Positions 45,919 through 54,137 of a stretch of DNA of 64,000 bases are shown here, piece after piece. A program made the translations under genes and the position numbers. The stretch comes from Ignavibacteriota bacterium (lineage in GTDB: Bacteria > Bacteroidota > Ignavibacteria > Ignavibacteriales > Melioribacteraceae), in the NCBI GenBank assembly GCA_016716225.1, contig JADJWT010000001.1:1-64000 (forward strand), in the 5' to 3' direction. The notes beneath the pieces are model-generated. The model was not told the origin of the DNA. It did not search any database and saw only the letters and a program-made list of their open reading frames with translations. Position 1 is the stretch's first letter, and every line of letters begins with the position of its first letter.

Positions 45919-46518
45919 AACCAATGGTTCCCTCAGTGAGTTAAAATTAATCGCAAAAACCTGAGGTAAAGATGGAACTGAGAGGAGCAGAAAGAAAGCA
46001 GAGAGAAATAAAAAGCAGCGAGGGGAGTTCATCTGGGAGTTAAAAAACTCATATGAGCTTTCCCCAAAGCTAAGTGAATAAATACTAATAACAGCCAAAG
46101 AAAGTTTGATGCATTTTCAAGAAATGAAGAATATATTTTTCTATATTGGATTTGTTCTAAAACTATTTTAATTCGACAATAAATATGAAAATAGTAATCT
46201 TAATTCTTTTATTTTTTATAAATAATTCAATAAATAGGGTTTATTTAATCATTTGTATTACTGTAAAGTGTTCTCTTTTTTATTATAAGAATAATTTACA
46301 ACAAATCTGCTGAGAATTAGTTTTATCATGGGGGCTTTCTATGAAACTCCTATTAGAATATTTATTTATGCAATGATGTTGCTGTGAATTATTGAAGAAA
46401 TGTTACAAAATTTTTCTTGGCACAAACAGAGTGATTTTTATTTTTAATTAGCATGTTTTGTTTAAATGTCTTTAATTAGAATGAAGTAAATTTTATTTTT
46501 ATAAAAATGAGGATTTTT
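45919..46518. other. Intergenic with short coding debris and duplicated promoter
   Basis: Around 45970-46080 the plus strand reads MELRGAERKQREIKSSEG in one frame and GEFIWELKNSYELSPKLSE in another, a likely frameshifted remnant of an unknown protein. The 60 bp before 46519 repeat those before 23342. Nothing else is recognised. Confidence 0.35.
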
Positions 46519-46866
46519 ATGAAACGAGTAATTTATCTTTTTGTTATTACTTTTGGTTTAATGTTACTTGGTTGTTCAAATTGCGATGGAGAAAATCCAA
46601 CTATTAAATTAGTAAATAACGGAACCGGAAAGGCAGATATCCAAATTAAAACTTCTGGCGGTAATACCGAGAATATTAATAATATTTTAGTTGGAAGTGC
46701 ATCCTCAAAAAGATCTTTTGATGAAGGCAACATTGAATTTACAATTAATATTCAAGGAGTTAATGAGCCAATTGTTTATAATTTAAAAGTCTCATCTTGC
46801 CGCGATTATGTTGTAAGAATAAATGTTGATAATTCTGTTGAAGGTTCTTCTTCAGAAAGGGACTAA
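46519..46866 (+). CDS. Small lipoprotein, near-identical paralog of 23342-23689
   Basis: 115 residues from ATG 46519; ATG 46507 would add MRIF and is not supported by the paralog. The lipobox is LLGC, then SNCDGENPTIKLVNNGTGKA. It shares most residues with 23342-23689 and also the upstream sequence (TTAATTAGAATGAAGTAAA), so about 400 bp was copied. The two copies sit outside the two ends of the RND operon 2 to copper operon block, 23 kb apart, and in the same orientation. Function unknown. Confidence 0.7.
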   Translation: MKRVIYLFVITFGLMLLGCSNCDGENPTIKLVNNGTGKADIQIKTSGGNTENINNILVGSASSKRSFDEGNIEFTINIQGVNEPIVYNLKVSSCRDYVVRINVDNSVEGSSSERD

Positions 46867-46903
46867 TACAATTCTATGATTTTGAGATAACAGAAAAATA
46901 TTT

Positions 46904-47257
46904 TTAAGCTTTTAAAAAATCACCGTCAATGATTAATAATTTTACTCCATTCTCAGATATTGATCGGTGCGAACTTAAATTATCGGTAACGACATACGTC
47001 ATTCCTTTTGTAAGAATAAACTTTTCTCCATTTTCAAGTTCTGAAATAAATTCACCTTCCAAACAATGAACAATATGCACTTTTGTACACCAATGATCCG
47101 CAATATATCCTTTCGAATATTCCACTAATCTTATTCGTAAACCGCCAAACTGTTTTGTTTGCCAAAATGCAGTTCCAGAAGTTCCCGCATGTTCACTTTT
47201 TAATATTTCTTCCCAATCAATTACTTCAAAAGGAATACTTGCATTATCCATCTTCAA
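46904..47257 (-). CDS. DHCW-motif cupin-fold protein
   Basis: 117 residues forming a single small cupin: FWQTKQFGGLRIRLVEYSKG, YIADHWCTKVHIVHCLEGEF, KFILTKGMTYVVTDN and a final SHRSISENG. The ADHWC segment matches the DHCW-motif cupin family and gives His, Asp and Cys near the expected metal site. The function of this family is unknown. It stands alone downstream of the C_GCAxxG_C_C gene. Confidence 0.7.
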   Translation of the reverse strand: MKMDNASIPFEVIDWEEILKSEHAGTSGTAFWQTKQFGGLRIRLVEYSKGYIADHWCTKVHIVHCLEGEFISELENGEKFILTKGMTYVVTDNLSSHRSISENGVKLLIIDGDFLKA

Positions 47258-47415
47258 ATCCTCAAAATACTTTTTATCACAATCCTAAAATTTATAACAT
47301 TCTTTTGGGTCTATATCTGCAATTAGATTGGCTAGTCAACTTATTTATATATACTATCAGCTCTGTTTCTTTTAATTGGATATTTTCTGATTAGGTTTTA
47401 CTTGTTTTTTGTTTA

Positions 47416-48240
47416 CTATACCTTACCAAGTAAATTAATTATTCTATTACATCCGCCATTCTTAATAAACTCCGTATGCTCGTTTATTGTTTTAAATTGC
47501 TGTCTACAAATTTTCGAACACTCCATTTTATAATCTGTTTCTTTAAGAAATATTTCTTTTATATTCTCTATTGAAAGATCTTTTAACGAATACTTATAAT
47601 CATGCTGTTTTACTCTCTGAAACGTTTTATACCATATTGCAGCACCCAATGCACCGCAAGCATTGCCGCTTAACCCTAAGCCTCCGGCAAACCCGGCAAC
47701 CAATACAATTTCTTCATTACTGCCTCCCATCATTCGTACTACTTCAGAAGCACAACTTATTGGAATTTCTGGTAAATCAGTGAGTTGTTGAGATAATCCA
47801 ATTTTTGCAGTTTTAATTGCTTCGGGTGCCCACCTATCTGCTAAATTAAAACACCTAATTGGTTTTCCGCTAATTAAATATTTCGCTAACCCATATTTAC
47901 TATTAAAATCACAATTAGTAATAACAGAACAATTCGCACTTTTTGCTCTATCTATAAACGATTCCAAAATAATTTGGGTTGCATTTATTGCCTGAGCGAT
48001 AGCTTGTCCAATATCATCATGTCTTCGAAAAGCTTCCGCACCAACACCTAAAACGGCACCCCATAGCATCCCGCATTGATAACCTTCTTGAGATAATCCA
48101 CCAGCCAGTGGATCTGAAGCTTGTTCTGCATGTTCTTTAAGATAACCGAATTCCCGGTTAATTATATAAAAGAATGTATGAGAGCATGCTCCTTTCTTTA
48201 AAAAGACTCTTTTAGTATCGCTTTTTTTAGTTTTCATCAT
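47416..48240 (-). CDS. C_GCAxxG_C_C family redox protein
   Basis: 274 residues. The family pattern is visible in what looks like a duplicated arrangement: GACSHTFFYIINREFG and GYQCGMLWGAVLGVGAEA in the first half, GLGLSGNACGALGAAIW and CSKICRQQF in the second. Conserved cysteines in helical contexts suggest a metal or disulfide centre. Members are often next to molybdo- or iron-sulfur enzymes, but no such gene is near. No signal peptide. The biochemical role is unknown. Confidence 0.75.
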   Translation of the reverse strand: MMKTKKSDTKRVFLKKGACSHTFFYIINREFGYLKEHAEQASDPLAGGLSQEGYQCGMLWGAVLGVGAEAFRRHDDIGQAIAQAINATQIILESFIDRAKSANCSVITNCDFNSKYGLAKYLISGKPIRCFNLADRWAPEAIKTAKIGLSQQLTDLPEIPISCASEVVRMMGGSNEEIVLVAGFAGGLGLSGNACGALGAAIWYKTFQRVKQHDYKYSLKDLSIENIKEIFLKETDYKMECSKICRQQFKTINEHTEFIKNGGCNRIINLLGKV

Positions 48241-48728
48241 ATTTTAAATTATTTTTTAAATTCAACTCTCATCAATATTATTAGATTTACTACAAATGTA
48301 AAATCTATTTATCTTAAATGTGTTGCACTTGTCTACCATAGGCAGAAATAACAGAGTTTATCCCGATTACTATCGGGAATGTCCTAAAAAGACAACCAAT
48401 AAACATCGAATGATTAAATTTACTTAGCCGTTTTTATTTTTATCTGCAAACAAGACGATTAACTTTTTTGAACAATCTATTTATTTCAAAATATCTTTGC
48501 CAACTTTTTACAAATTCCCATCAAAGACAACATCAGTCGGTTTAAGCTATCGGTTATGTACCTTGATGGTGTTATATATTGCATTTATCGGTACCAGCAA
48601 TTAAAATGTTGTACATTTTGAAGTCTTGCATTGTATAACTTTGTCGTTAAAAAAACTGATTAAATGTATTTATCAAAAGCCTATGTACTATTCGCACAAT
48701 ATTTTATATATGTATTAGGTTTATTAAA
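48241..48728. other. Intergenic with degenerate attC-like site and REP-like hairpin
   Basis: GCACTTGTCTACC-ATA-GGCAGA (48325-48346) matches the centre of the attC-like site at 55292-55400. It is followed by the hairpin TCCCGAT-TACT-ATCGGGA (48361-48378), a palindrome type common in Bacteroidota intergenic DNA. Near 48568 the minus strand reads TATAACACC, a possible outer end. This may mark the left limit of the cassette array. No gene is seen. Confidence 0.4.
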
Positions 48729-49103
48729 TTATATAATTTCTTTCTTCAAAAATAAATCCATCAAATAAAGTAGGCAAAATGAAAACAAGATTGAAACCGT
48801 GACCGGATGCCATAATAAAATCGACATCATTTCAATCGAATGAATAACATTGTTAATCTGTCCAAAATGAGCCCAAGAAAAAATTAATGTAACTAATGAA
48901 AATAGAATAGATAAAGCAACATATAATATCACTGGAATTAGAAATGCTATATCACCCGAATTTGAAGTGGTTATTTTATTAACATTTATTTCCGTAATTT
49001 TTTCAAGAGTTTCTTGTGTAAAATTGGGATTTGAAATATGTTTAAACTCAGAAGATAATATTTCACTGATGAATTCTTTATCTTTTATATTTTTTGTTTT
49101 CAT
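48729..49103 (-). CDS. Small membrane protein, putative anti-sigma partner
   Basis: 124 residues. A soluble N-terminal part (KDKEFISEILSSEFKHISNP, helical) is followed by two or three membrane helices (FLIPVILYVALSILFSLVTL and VSILFSFCLLYLMDLFL). Its start overlaps the sigma factor stop by four bases (ATGA), so the two are translated together. This genomic plan is that of a membrane anti-sigma factor, but no zinc or other anti-sigma motif is visible, so the role is inferred from position. Confidence 0.6.
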   Translation of the reverse strand: MKTKNIKDKEFISEILSSEFKHISNPNFTQETLEKITEINVNKITTSNSGDIAFLIPVILYVALSILFSLVTLIFSWAHFGQINNVIHSIEMMSILLWHPVTVSILFSFCLLYLMDLFLKKEII

Positions 49104-49651
49104 ATCAATTCTTTTAAATCACTTTTTAGTGATGTACTAAGTCCATTGTATAATTTTAACCTTGCTCTTTGTAATAAAACTTTTAAATAGTTTTTTTTCT
49201 TTTCTACAATTTTTGAAATTTCTTTTAAACTCATATCCTCATAGTAATAAAGTGAAAGTATGGTATAATCAAGTTCATTTAACTTTGCTAAAGCTTCATT
49301 TATCAAAAGTTTTCGGTCATAAGCATCAAGATTATTAATTGCACACTCAATTTGATTACTTTCAAAGTTCTCTGTTAAATTATCATCAATTTCTACAGTT
49401 AGATGTTTCTTATACCTTATTGAAGATATAGCCGTATTATAAACTATCCGGTAAAACCAAGTTGAAAACTGGCTTTTATTTTTGAATTTATTCAATCCTT
49501 TAAATGCTTTAACAAATGAATCTTGAACAATCTCTTCAGCGTCTTGTTCGTTTTTAGAGATTTTTAAGGCTATATTAAAAGCTAAACCTTTGTATTTGTT
49601 AATTATAACTGAATAATCAAAATTCTGATTGTTATTTTGGTTAATTAACAT
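49100..49651 (-). CDS. ECF-family RNA polymerase sigma factor
   Basis: 183 residues. Region 2 is clear (AFNIALKISKNEQDAEEIVQ and DSFVKAFKGLNKF..STWFYRIVYNTA), and so is region 4 (LNELDYTILSLYYYEDMSLK, EISKIVEKKKNYLKVLLQRA). This is the group IV (ECF) layout without regions 1 and 3. It directs transcription of a small regulon, probably including its own operon with the membrane protein that overlaps its end and perhaps the DUF6249-like gene just upstream. Confidence 0.85.
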   Translation of the reverse strand: MLINQNNNQNFDYSVIINKYKGLAFNIALKISKNEQDAEEIVQDSFVKAFKGLNKFKNKSQFSTWFYRIVYNTAISSIRYKKHLTVEIDDNLTENFESNQIECAINNLDAYDRKLLINEALAKLNELDYTILSLYYYEDMSLKEISKIVEKKKNYLKVLLQRARLKLYNGLSTSLKSDLKELI

Positions 49652-49664
49652 TCACAATCAAAAT

Positions 49665-50000
49665 CTATTTCATTTCTGATTTGTGAAAATACACAAGCAT
49701 AATTCCACAAATAGCCAAGATCATTGTTGAATATGCAACAAAGTTTGGAATATCTAATGTTAAGTTGAGTATATATCCAATAAATACACCAAGTGCAACA
49801 CTAATTAACAATAATCCGATTTTTAAACTACTTTTTTGATTCTGTGGTTGGGGGTCAAATCGTGAAGGATCGATTCCCTTTTCAATTAAGGCAGATTTTT
49901 CTTTGTTTATATTCTGTTTATTCAAGTAGTCAAGGTAAATTGACCAGCCGACGAATATCATTCCAAAAATTGGTATTAAATATTTAATATTTTCGTTCAT
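49665..50000 (-). CDS. DUF6249-like membrane protein
   Basis: 111 residues from ATG 50000, which has GGGG five bases upstream; the longer frame from 50030 adds an unlikely leader. It begins MNENIKYLIPIFGMIFVGWS (first helix), then a charged segment (NKEKSALIEKGIDPSRFDPQ) and two further helices. This matches small DUF6249 proteins, which usually sit next to ECF sigma factors. It ends 13 bp before the sigma factor gene. Confidence 0.65.
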   Translation of the reverse strand: MNENIKYLIPIFGMIFVGWSIYLDYLNKQNINKEKSALIEKGIDPSRFDPQPQNQKSSLKIGLLLISVALGVFIGYILNLTLDIPNFVAYSTMILAICGIMLVYFHKSEMK

Positions 50001-50192
50001 ATATCCCCTATCATTAAATTTTATTGTCAATTAGTTAGACGCTATTATTTATCTACCGGTATCAATTTGTTGGAGATATTTTTGATTTAAAAAATCTAAC
50101 TGGGTCCTAATTAAAATAATACCATTGCTTGTGATATTTCAGTTATTATTCAATGCATTTATCAAGATAGCAATTCTTCAATTTTTTAACTT

Positions 50193-50294
50193 TTAACGCG
50201 TCTATCGAGGTTAGAAATTACGGAGTTTATTCCGCTTCATATCAGGGGTCGTTTGCTGTCTCGCTTGTTTTTAGCGGGGATTTGTATGTTATGG
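50193..50294 (-). repeat. attC-like recombination site (after the 50295 gene)
   Basis: In the minus direction the site starts CCATAAC (50294-50288), one base after the stop codon of the upstream gene, and ends GCGTTAAAAG (down to 50191). Near the far end lies TCTATCGAGGTTAGA, related to TCTACC-NNN-GGTAGA in the other sites. The complementary outer ends TAAC/GTTA and the position directly after a gene are attC features. The rest of 50001-50192 is empty. Confidence 0.5.
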
Positions 50295-50744
50295 TTACTT
50301 TTTATTTCTTGAAAAGGTGACTTCTAATATTGTTTCATAATTGCTTTCATCTTTGGGATAATTCATTTTCAGTACAATTTTGTCATTGTCAATTTTATTA
50401 AATATTTGGACTAATAAACTATCATGCCAATTCAATGCTAATGTATTTTCATTTATAAAATTACATGTAGCTATCATAAACTCTCCAGAATCTTCAAACC
50501 ACCAATACCGATATATTTCAGTTCTTTTATCCCAAACAAATATTGCATGTGCAGAACTTTCTGTTTTTGATAACTTTGCATGATAATCAAAAGTGACATA
50601 TTTATTGTTCAATATTCTCTTGAATTCCCCTTTCCCTTCACCAAAATCATTTTCGCTATACTGAGTTTTTGGTACTATATATTTTAAATTCCATGTTCCA
50701 AGCATAAAATTAAATTTATCCATTGGATCTAATATTTCATACAT
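50295..50744 (-). CDS. DUF1579-like cytoplasmic protein, cassette gene
   Basis: 149 residues starting MYEILDPMDKFNFMLGTWNL, with GEFKRILNNKYVTFDYHAKL, RYWWFEDSGEFMIATC and LEVTFSR. The 'FMLGTW...' opening and all-beta character fit DUF1579 or a related lipocalin-like family. No signal peptide. It is a lone gene bounded by an attC-like site on each side (50193-50294 and the interrupted one at 50765), so it is probably a single-gene cassette. Function unknown. Confidence 0.6.
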   Translation of the reverse strand: MYEILDPMDKFNFMLGTWNLKYIVPKTQYSENDFGEGKGEFKRILNNKYVTFDYHAKLSKTESSAHAIFVWDKRTEIYRYWWFEDSGEFMIATCNFINENTLALNWHDSLLVQIFNKIDNDKIVLKMNYPKDESNYETILEVTFSRNKK

Positions 50745-50764
50745 GCTTTCTCTCTTTTATAGTA

Positions 50765-50969
50765 GATATAACTCCGTTGCCGCTAATCAGCAGCCCAGAA
50801 TAGCAATGCCAATTAACAGCAATAACTTTTATTTATAAAAATGTTTCTTAGAAAAACTCACCTTAAAAAGTAACCAAGCTTTGCATATACAACTTTAGAA
50901 TTAATAAAATGCCGCACTGAAATTATTTTACCCCGGACTTGATTCGGGGCTGTCCGTGTTGAGCGGCGT
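50765..50969 (-). repeat. attC-like site interrupted by an IS1111-group element
   Basis: In the minus direction this continues from GCATGCTAAC at the far side of the insertion (52515-52507) into GCCGCTCAACACGGACAG (50967-50950) and ends GGAGTTATATC (50775-50765). The 3' arm, reversed, reads TAACTCCGTTGCCGCTAATC, sharing TAAC, CCGCT and CAGCCC with the 5' arm, so the ends fold on each other. The insertion splits the first core between its two halves. Including the displaced bases the site is about 205 bp. Confidence 0.6.
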
Positions 50970-51035
50970 GATATTTCCAATAAGTAAAAATAAGATTATG
51001 TTAGAAATAACATTAACAGCAATTGGAGGTATCAA

Positions 51036-52052
51036 ATGTATTACACCGGTATCGATCTTCACAAGTTTACTTCATATCTAACAACTGTTGATTCATCCGG
51101 TAAAATTATCAAGGAACAAAACATTAAGAATATAGATCATAATTTTGTTCAATATTTTTCTGATCTTGGAACTGAGAATTTAACAACTGTTGAATCCACA
51201 ATGACTTGGTATTGGTTAGATGATTTACTCAATTCTCTAAAAATACCATTAGTCCTTGCCCATGCTAAATATGTTAAAGCTATTGCTTATGCCAAAGTTA
51301 AAACCGATAAAGTTGATTCTCACACTCTTGCTCAACTCCTTCGTATGGATTACATTCCAGAAGCTTATAAAATTTCTAATCAAAACAGAACTCTCAGAGA
51401 TGCTCTTAGAGCTAGATTAAAAATAGTTCAACGTCATACTTCCGTTACTAACTCCATGCATTTGCTTTTAGCTAAATTTAACTTCGATAATCCATCTCAG
51501 CTAATCGGTATCTCTAAATACCAATATCAACAATTAGCAAACTTAGAATCATTACTCAATGATCAAATACTTGATCTTGAAAAACAACTTTATCCAGACC
51601 TAATTCCTAATGAAGACATTCAACGATTACTCTGGATTCCCGGTATTGGGAAGATAAATGCTTTCAACATTGTTTTAGAAGTTGATGATATTAACCGGTT
51701 TGAATCTGTTAACAACTTCTATTCTTACTGCCGTTTAACTCCTTCTGCTCGAAACTCAGCCGGAAAAGCTAAACAACGTTCCTCTAAAGATGGAAACAAA
51801 TATCTTAAGGTTGTTTTCTCTGATGCTGCTGTTCATGCTATTCAATATTACCCAGTAATAAGAAAATACAATAATTCTTTAATGAGAAAAAAGAATAAAC
51901 AGATAGCTAAAACTATTATTGCTAAAGAAATTGCGAATATTGTTTTTCATGTACTAAAATATAAAACTAACTTTAACAATAAATTTAAGGGTAAGGTTTT
52001 AGAACACACTAAATCTTTACAATGGCCACGAGTTGTAAGCCCCTACGCATAA
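51036..52052 (+). CDS. IS110-family (IS1111 group) transposase
   Basis: 338 residues, ATG with GGAGG nine bases upstream. The N-terminal RuvC-like DEDD domain starts MYYTGIDLHK (D7) and continues with TTVEST and VKTDKVDSHTLAQLL (D91/D94). The C-terminal Transposase_20 domain contains LLWIPGIGKINAFNIVLEV and LTPSARNSAGKAKQRSSKDG, with the conserved serine at about S241. In the IS110 family both domains act with a bridge RNA that pairs with target and donor. Length and motifs are complete, so it may be active. Confidence 0.9.
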   Translation: MYYTGIDLHKFTSYLTTVDSSGKIIKEQNIKNIDHNFVQYFSDLGTENLTTVESTMTWYWLDDLLNSLKIPLVLAHAKYVKAIAYAKVKTDKVDSHTLAQLLRMDYIPEAYKISNQNRTLRDALRARLKIVQRHTSVTNSMHLLLAKFNFDNPSQLIGISKYQYQQLANLESLLNDQILDLEKQLYPDLIPNEDIQRLLWIPGIGKINAFNIVLEVDDINRFESVNNFYSYCRLTPSARNSAGKAKQRSSKDGNKYLKVVFSDAAVHAIQYYPVIRKYNNSLMRKKNKQIAKTIIAKEIANIVFHVLKYKTNFNNKFKGKVLEHTKSLQWPRVVSPYA

Positions 52053-52175
52053 CTGATTACTGCTACACCGTAATCCTCGCGCTGGATTGGGAAACAACTC
52101 GTTTGCCTATTAAATATCTGAGATTGTTCCTTTTTTATTTTGGAACACCTAACATTATTTTTGTTAGTAAGCTCC
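52053..52175 (+). ncRNA. Candidate start of the right-end bridge RNA region
   Basis: The non-coding region after the transposase shows a row of hairpins: GTTCC/GGAAC around 52124-52144, CTAAC/GTTAG around 52149-52167 and CCT-TAAG-AGG near 52175. In the IS1111 group the bridge RNA is encoded in the right end. The RNA would extend into the 162-bp repeat. Base-pairing with the target GAGCGGCGTTAGC has not been verified. Confidence 0.35.
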
Positions 52176-52499
52176 TTAAGAGGTTTGGTTGCCATCTATT
52201 TGGATAACCTTTAATGATATTCTGGCTTTATTTGTTGTTTATTTTAGTTTATCAAATTTATGCACCTATGGTGTAGAACTTTTTTTAACAATTTATTTTT
52301 GTGATAAATTCTTTCACCCTCTTGACTTTTTACTTATTTAAGAGGTTTGGTTGCCATCTATTTGGATAACCTTTAATGATATTCTGGCTTTATTTGTTGT
52401 TTATTTTAGTTTATCAAATTTATGCACCTATGGTGTAGAACTTTTTTTAACAATTTATTTTTGTGATAAATTCTTTCACCCTCTTGACTTTTTACTTAT
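52176..52499. repeat. Two identical 162-bp tandem units at the right end of the IS
   Basis: Copy one is 52176-52337, copy two 52338-52499, and a third start (TTAAGAGGTT at 52500-52509) ends at the attC flank. I see no difference between the units. Each ends with TTTTTACTTATT, the subterminal repeat, followed by TTAAGAGGT, so both carry a complete right end. Without one copy the IS would be about 1377 bp. Confidence 0.85.
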
Positions 52500-53124
52500 T
52501 TAAGAGGTTAGCATGCTTTATTGTTAATTTGATTGTCTTTTCCATTGTTAATTTTGTAATATAATATTCAGCTACAATCAGTCCCAGGCCACCTACAAAA
52601 ATTATTATATATATCATTGTCATAGTAATTTCAAAATTTAATCCTAACATCCCTTGAATTTCTTTGCCGATTTCTTTTTCTGTCAATGCAATAATGGCAG
52701 TTGAAATACAAATTAATGTCATTATTAGGCTGGTAAATAATGATACTCTATTCATTATTTTTGTTTCTATTTCTGTTTTAATTTCTCTAAAACATATTCT
52801 CTTACCAAAGTAATATCCAGCAACCATTCCTAATGAAGTATTGAACAATGGAAAACCCATAAAAAATCCATATATGCCAATATTATAAATTAGATAAATT
52901 AAAAAGAGAAACCATAAAGCAAGTTCATATCTTTTATTAATCCAATTCTTTAAGAATTTAAAATCAATTATGAACCCAAGTAATAATCCAAATATTAAAT
53001 AAAATAAAACTCTACTTTCATTTTTATCAATATAAAACCATAGAAATGAAAATATTAATCCAAGAATAAATGGGAATGTAAATCCAATTAAAAATCCAAA
53101 AAACGTCTTTTCAAAACTTTTCAT
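52492..53124 (-). CDS. Multi-pass membrane protein, cassette gene with IS-altered C-terminus
   Basis: 210 residues with about six membrane helices (FGFLIGFTFPFILGLIFSFL, VLFYLIFGLLLGFIIDF and so on) and no recognised family. The last five codons (LLNK and stop) lie in the end of the IS1111-group element. Before the insertion the frame would have run from KHAN into the attC site (AAQHGQPRIKSGVK) before stopping, as is common for cassette genes. The true C-terminus is thus newly formed but short, so function may be kept. An attC-like site lies upstream at 53156. Confidence 0.6.
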   Translation of the reverse strand: MKSFEKTFFGFLIGFTFPFILGLIFSFLWFYIDKNESRVLFYLIFGLLLGFIIDFKFLKNWINKRYELALWFLFLIYLIYNIGIYGFFMGFPLFNTSLGMVAGYYFGKRICFREIKTEIETKIMNRVSLFTSLIMTLICISTAIIALTEKEIGKEIQGMLGLNFEITMTMIYIIIFVGGLGLIVAEYYITKLTMEKTIKLTIKHANLLNK

Positions 53125-53155
53125 TTTATCTCAATTTTTAATTCCTTTACTGCAT

Positions 53156-53264
53156 GATAACGGTGTCGCAATTGTCTACCGAGGGTAGAAACGTACGTTT
53201 TGTTTTTGTTCTTTGAAATCATCTATATCTTTTTATTGACTTTTATCACAGTACCTGGTTATAC
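53156..53264 (-). repeat. attC-like site, 109 bp, copy A of a repeated type
   Basis: In the minus direction: GTATAACCAGGTACTGTG (from 53264) ... TTTCTACC-CTC-GGTAGA-CAATTG ... CACCGTTATC (to 53156). The outer ends TATAAC and GTTATC pair; the centre TCTACC-CTC-GGTAGA is a perfect hairpin. It matches copies at 54138-54240 and 55292-55400 along its whole length and begins just after the gene at 53280. Confidence 0.6.
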
Positions 53265-53279
53265 GGTTTTTATATTTAA

Positions 53280-53615
53280 TTATTTTCTATTTTCAATTTT
53301 GAAAAATTTACCAAGTATAAATCCCAAAAAAGATCCTAAAATAATAGTCATAATAAAGATTGGTATTAAGCTCATTGGATTATGCCACCCTATTATAAAT
53401 GCGGAAGGAACTAAAGTCAAAAACGAATAAAGGAGACCTTTTAGCACATAATTTAATTGTAATGCTGAAGTAGAAACAAAAAAACCAACGATCACCCACA
53501 TTGAGAAAGCACCCAAATTTGCATCCCAAGTTAAATTCTGTAAAATCATTGGAATAACGTCAATGACCCCAGCTATTCCCCCACAAAGTATTCCCCAACG
53601 AATTTTATTTTTCAT
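53280..53615 (-). CDS. Small membrane protein, cassette gene
   Basis: 111 residues with three or four helices (RWGILCGGIAGVIDVIPMIL, WVIVGFFVSTSALQLNYVL, IPIFIMTIILGSFLGFILG) and a short charged tail. No family is recognised. It is a single gene between two attC-like sites (53156-53264 after it, 53672 before it), the usual form of an integron cassette. Membrane proteins of this size are common in such arrays. Expression is uncertain because no promoter is visible. Confidence 0.55.
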   Translation of the reverse strand: MKNKIRWGILCGGIAGVIDVIPMILQNLTWDANLGAFSMWVIVGFFVSTSALQLNYVLKGLLYSFLTLVPSAFIIGWHNPMSLIPIFIMTIILGSFLGFILGKFFKIENRK

Positions 53616-53671
53616 AGATGTCTATCCGCTCTAATTCTAAAAGTCCGTTTGTAATATTTTTTTATACCGTA

Positions 53672-53932
53672 TAACGATTTCTATCTTACGACCTTATAAA
53701 AAAAATATTAAAAAATGATATTTAATAAGTGTGCCCTTTCTCTTCTCCCGAAGGGATGGATTAACAAAATTATATTTTTAATTTTCCCAAAATAAAAATA
53801 ATCAGTCAACAAAATGAACACCAAGTTATAAGAAAAATGCATATTATAAACGCAAATATATTTAACAATATTAACCTATTTTCACACTTTTTAAAAAGTT
53901 GTCATTAGCATTTGCTAATTAGGCAGTACGTG
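53672..53932 (-). repeat. attC-like site containing a block repeated at 59848-59985
   Basis: In the minus direction it starts CTGCCTAATTAGC (about 53930, after the small gene at 53944) and ends GTCGTAAGATAGAAATCGTTATAC (down to about 53667). The block ATTTCTATCTTACGACC ... AAATTATATTTTTAATTTTCCC ... AATGAACACCAA (53677-53825, plus strand) recurs at 59855-59985. The ends again are TAA.../GTTA. Confidence 0.5.
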
Positions 53933-53943
53933 GCAAAATTGTC

Positions 53944-54123
53944 CTATATTGATTTATCTTTTCGCCATGCTAGCAAAAACGCAATATTAAATACAATTGA
54001 AAGACCGGTAAAAAGACCGATGAAAAAGGAAACTGGTGCATTATCCTTAACAAAATGATTAAGTAAAATGCTGACAGCTAACGAAAATTGGCCAGCAACG
54101 AGATAGATGTTTTTGTTTTTCAT
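53944..54123 (-). CDS. 59-residue membrane protein, cassette gene
   Basis: ATG 54123 with GGGAAA upstream reads MKNKNIYLVAGQFSLAVSIL, then LNHFVKDNAPVSFFIGLFTG, LSIVFNIAFLLAWRKDKSI and a stop at 53944. The two helices separated by a short polar loop, and a positively charged C-terminus, look like a genuine small membrane protein. It is flanked by attC-like sites on both sides. Function unknown. Confidence 0.55.
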   Translation of the reverse strand: MKNKNIYLVAGQFSLAVSILLNHFVKDNAPVSFFIGLFTGLSIVFNIAFLLAWRKDKSI

Positions 54124-54137
54124 ATTTCATTTCCCAA

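Larger units (their letters stand above)
50970..52508 (+). mobile_element. IS1111-group (IS110 family) insertion sequence in an attC-like core
   Basis: The limits come from three observations. AATAAGTAAAAA at 50979-50990 is perfectly inverted at 52489-52500, about nine bases inside each end, the subterminal repeats typical of the IS1111 group. GT occurs at both junctions (50968-50969 and 52507-52508). Joining the flanks gives GAGCGGCGTTAGCATGC, an intact attC-type core. Only 66 bp precede the transposase, too little for a guide RNA, whereas 52053-52346 is long and non-coding, in keeping with the right-end bridge RNA of this group. The last 162 bp is duplicated. Confidence 0.75.

Noticed and set aside
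45907..46098. Minus-strand frame after the T9SS gene
   Set aside because: No ribosome site, leucine/serine-rich complement of a purine-rich stretch; the plus strand gives more protein-like debris.
50970..51035. Left-end bridge RNA upstream of the transposase, as in the IS110 group proper
   Set aside because: Only 66 bp are available inside the IS, and subterminal inverted repeats indicate the IS1111 group, where the RNA is in the right end. The strong hairpin at 50931-50949 is in the attC-like flank.
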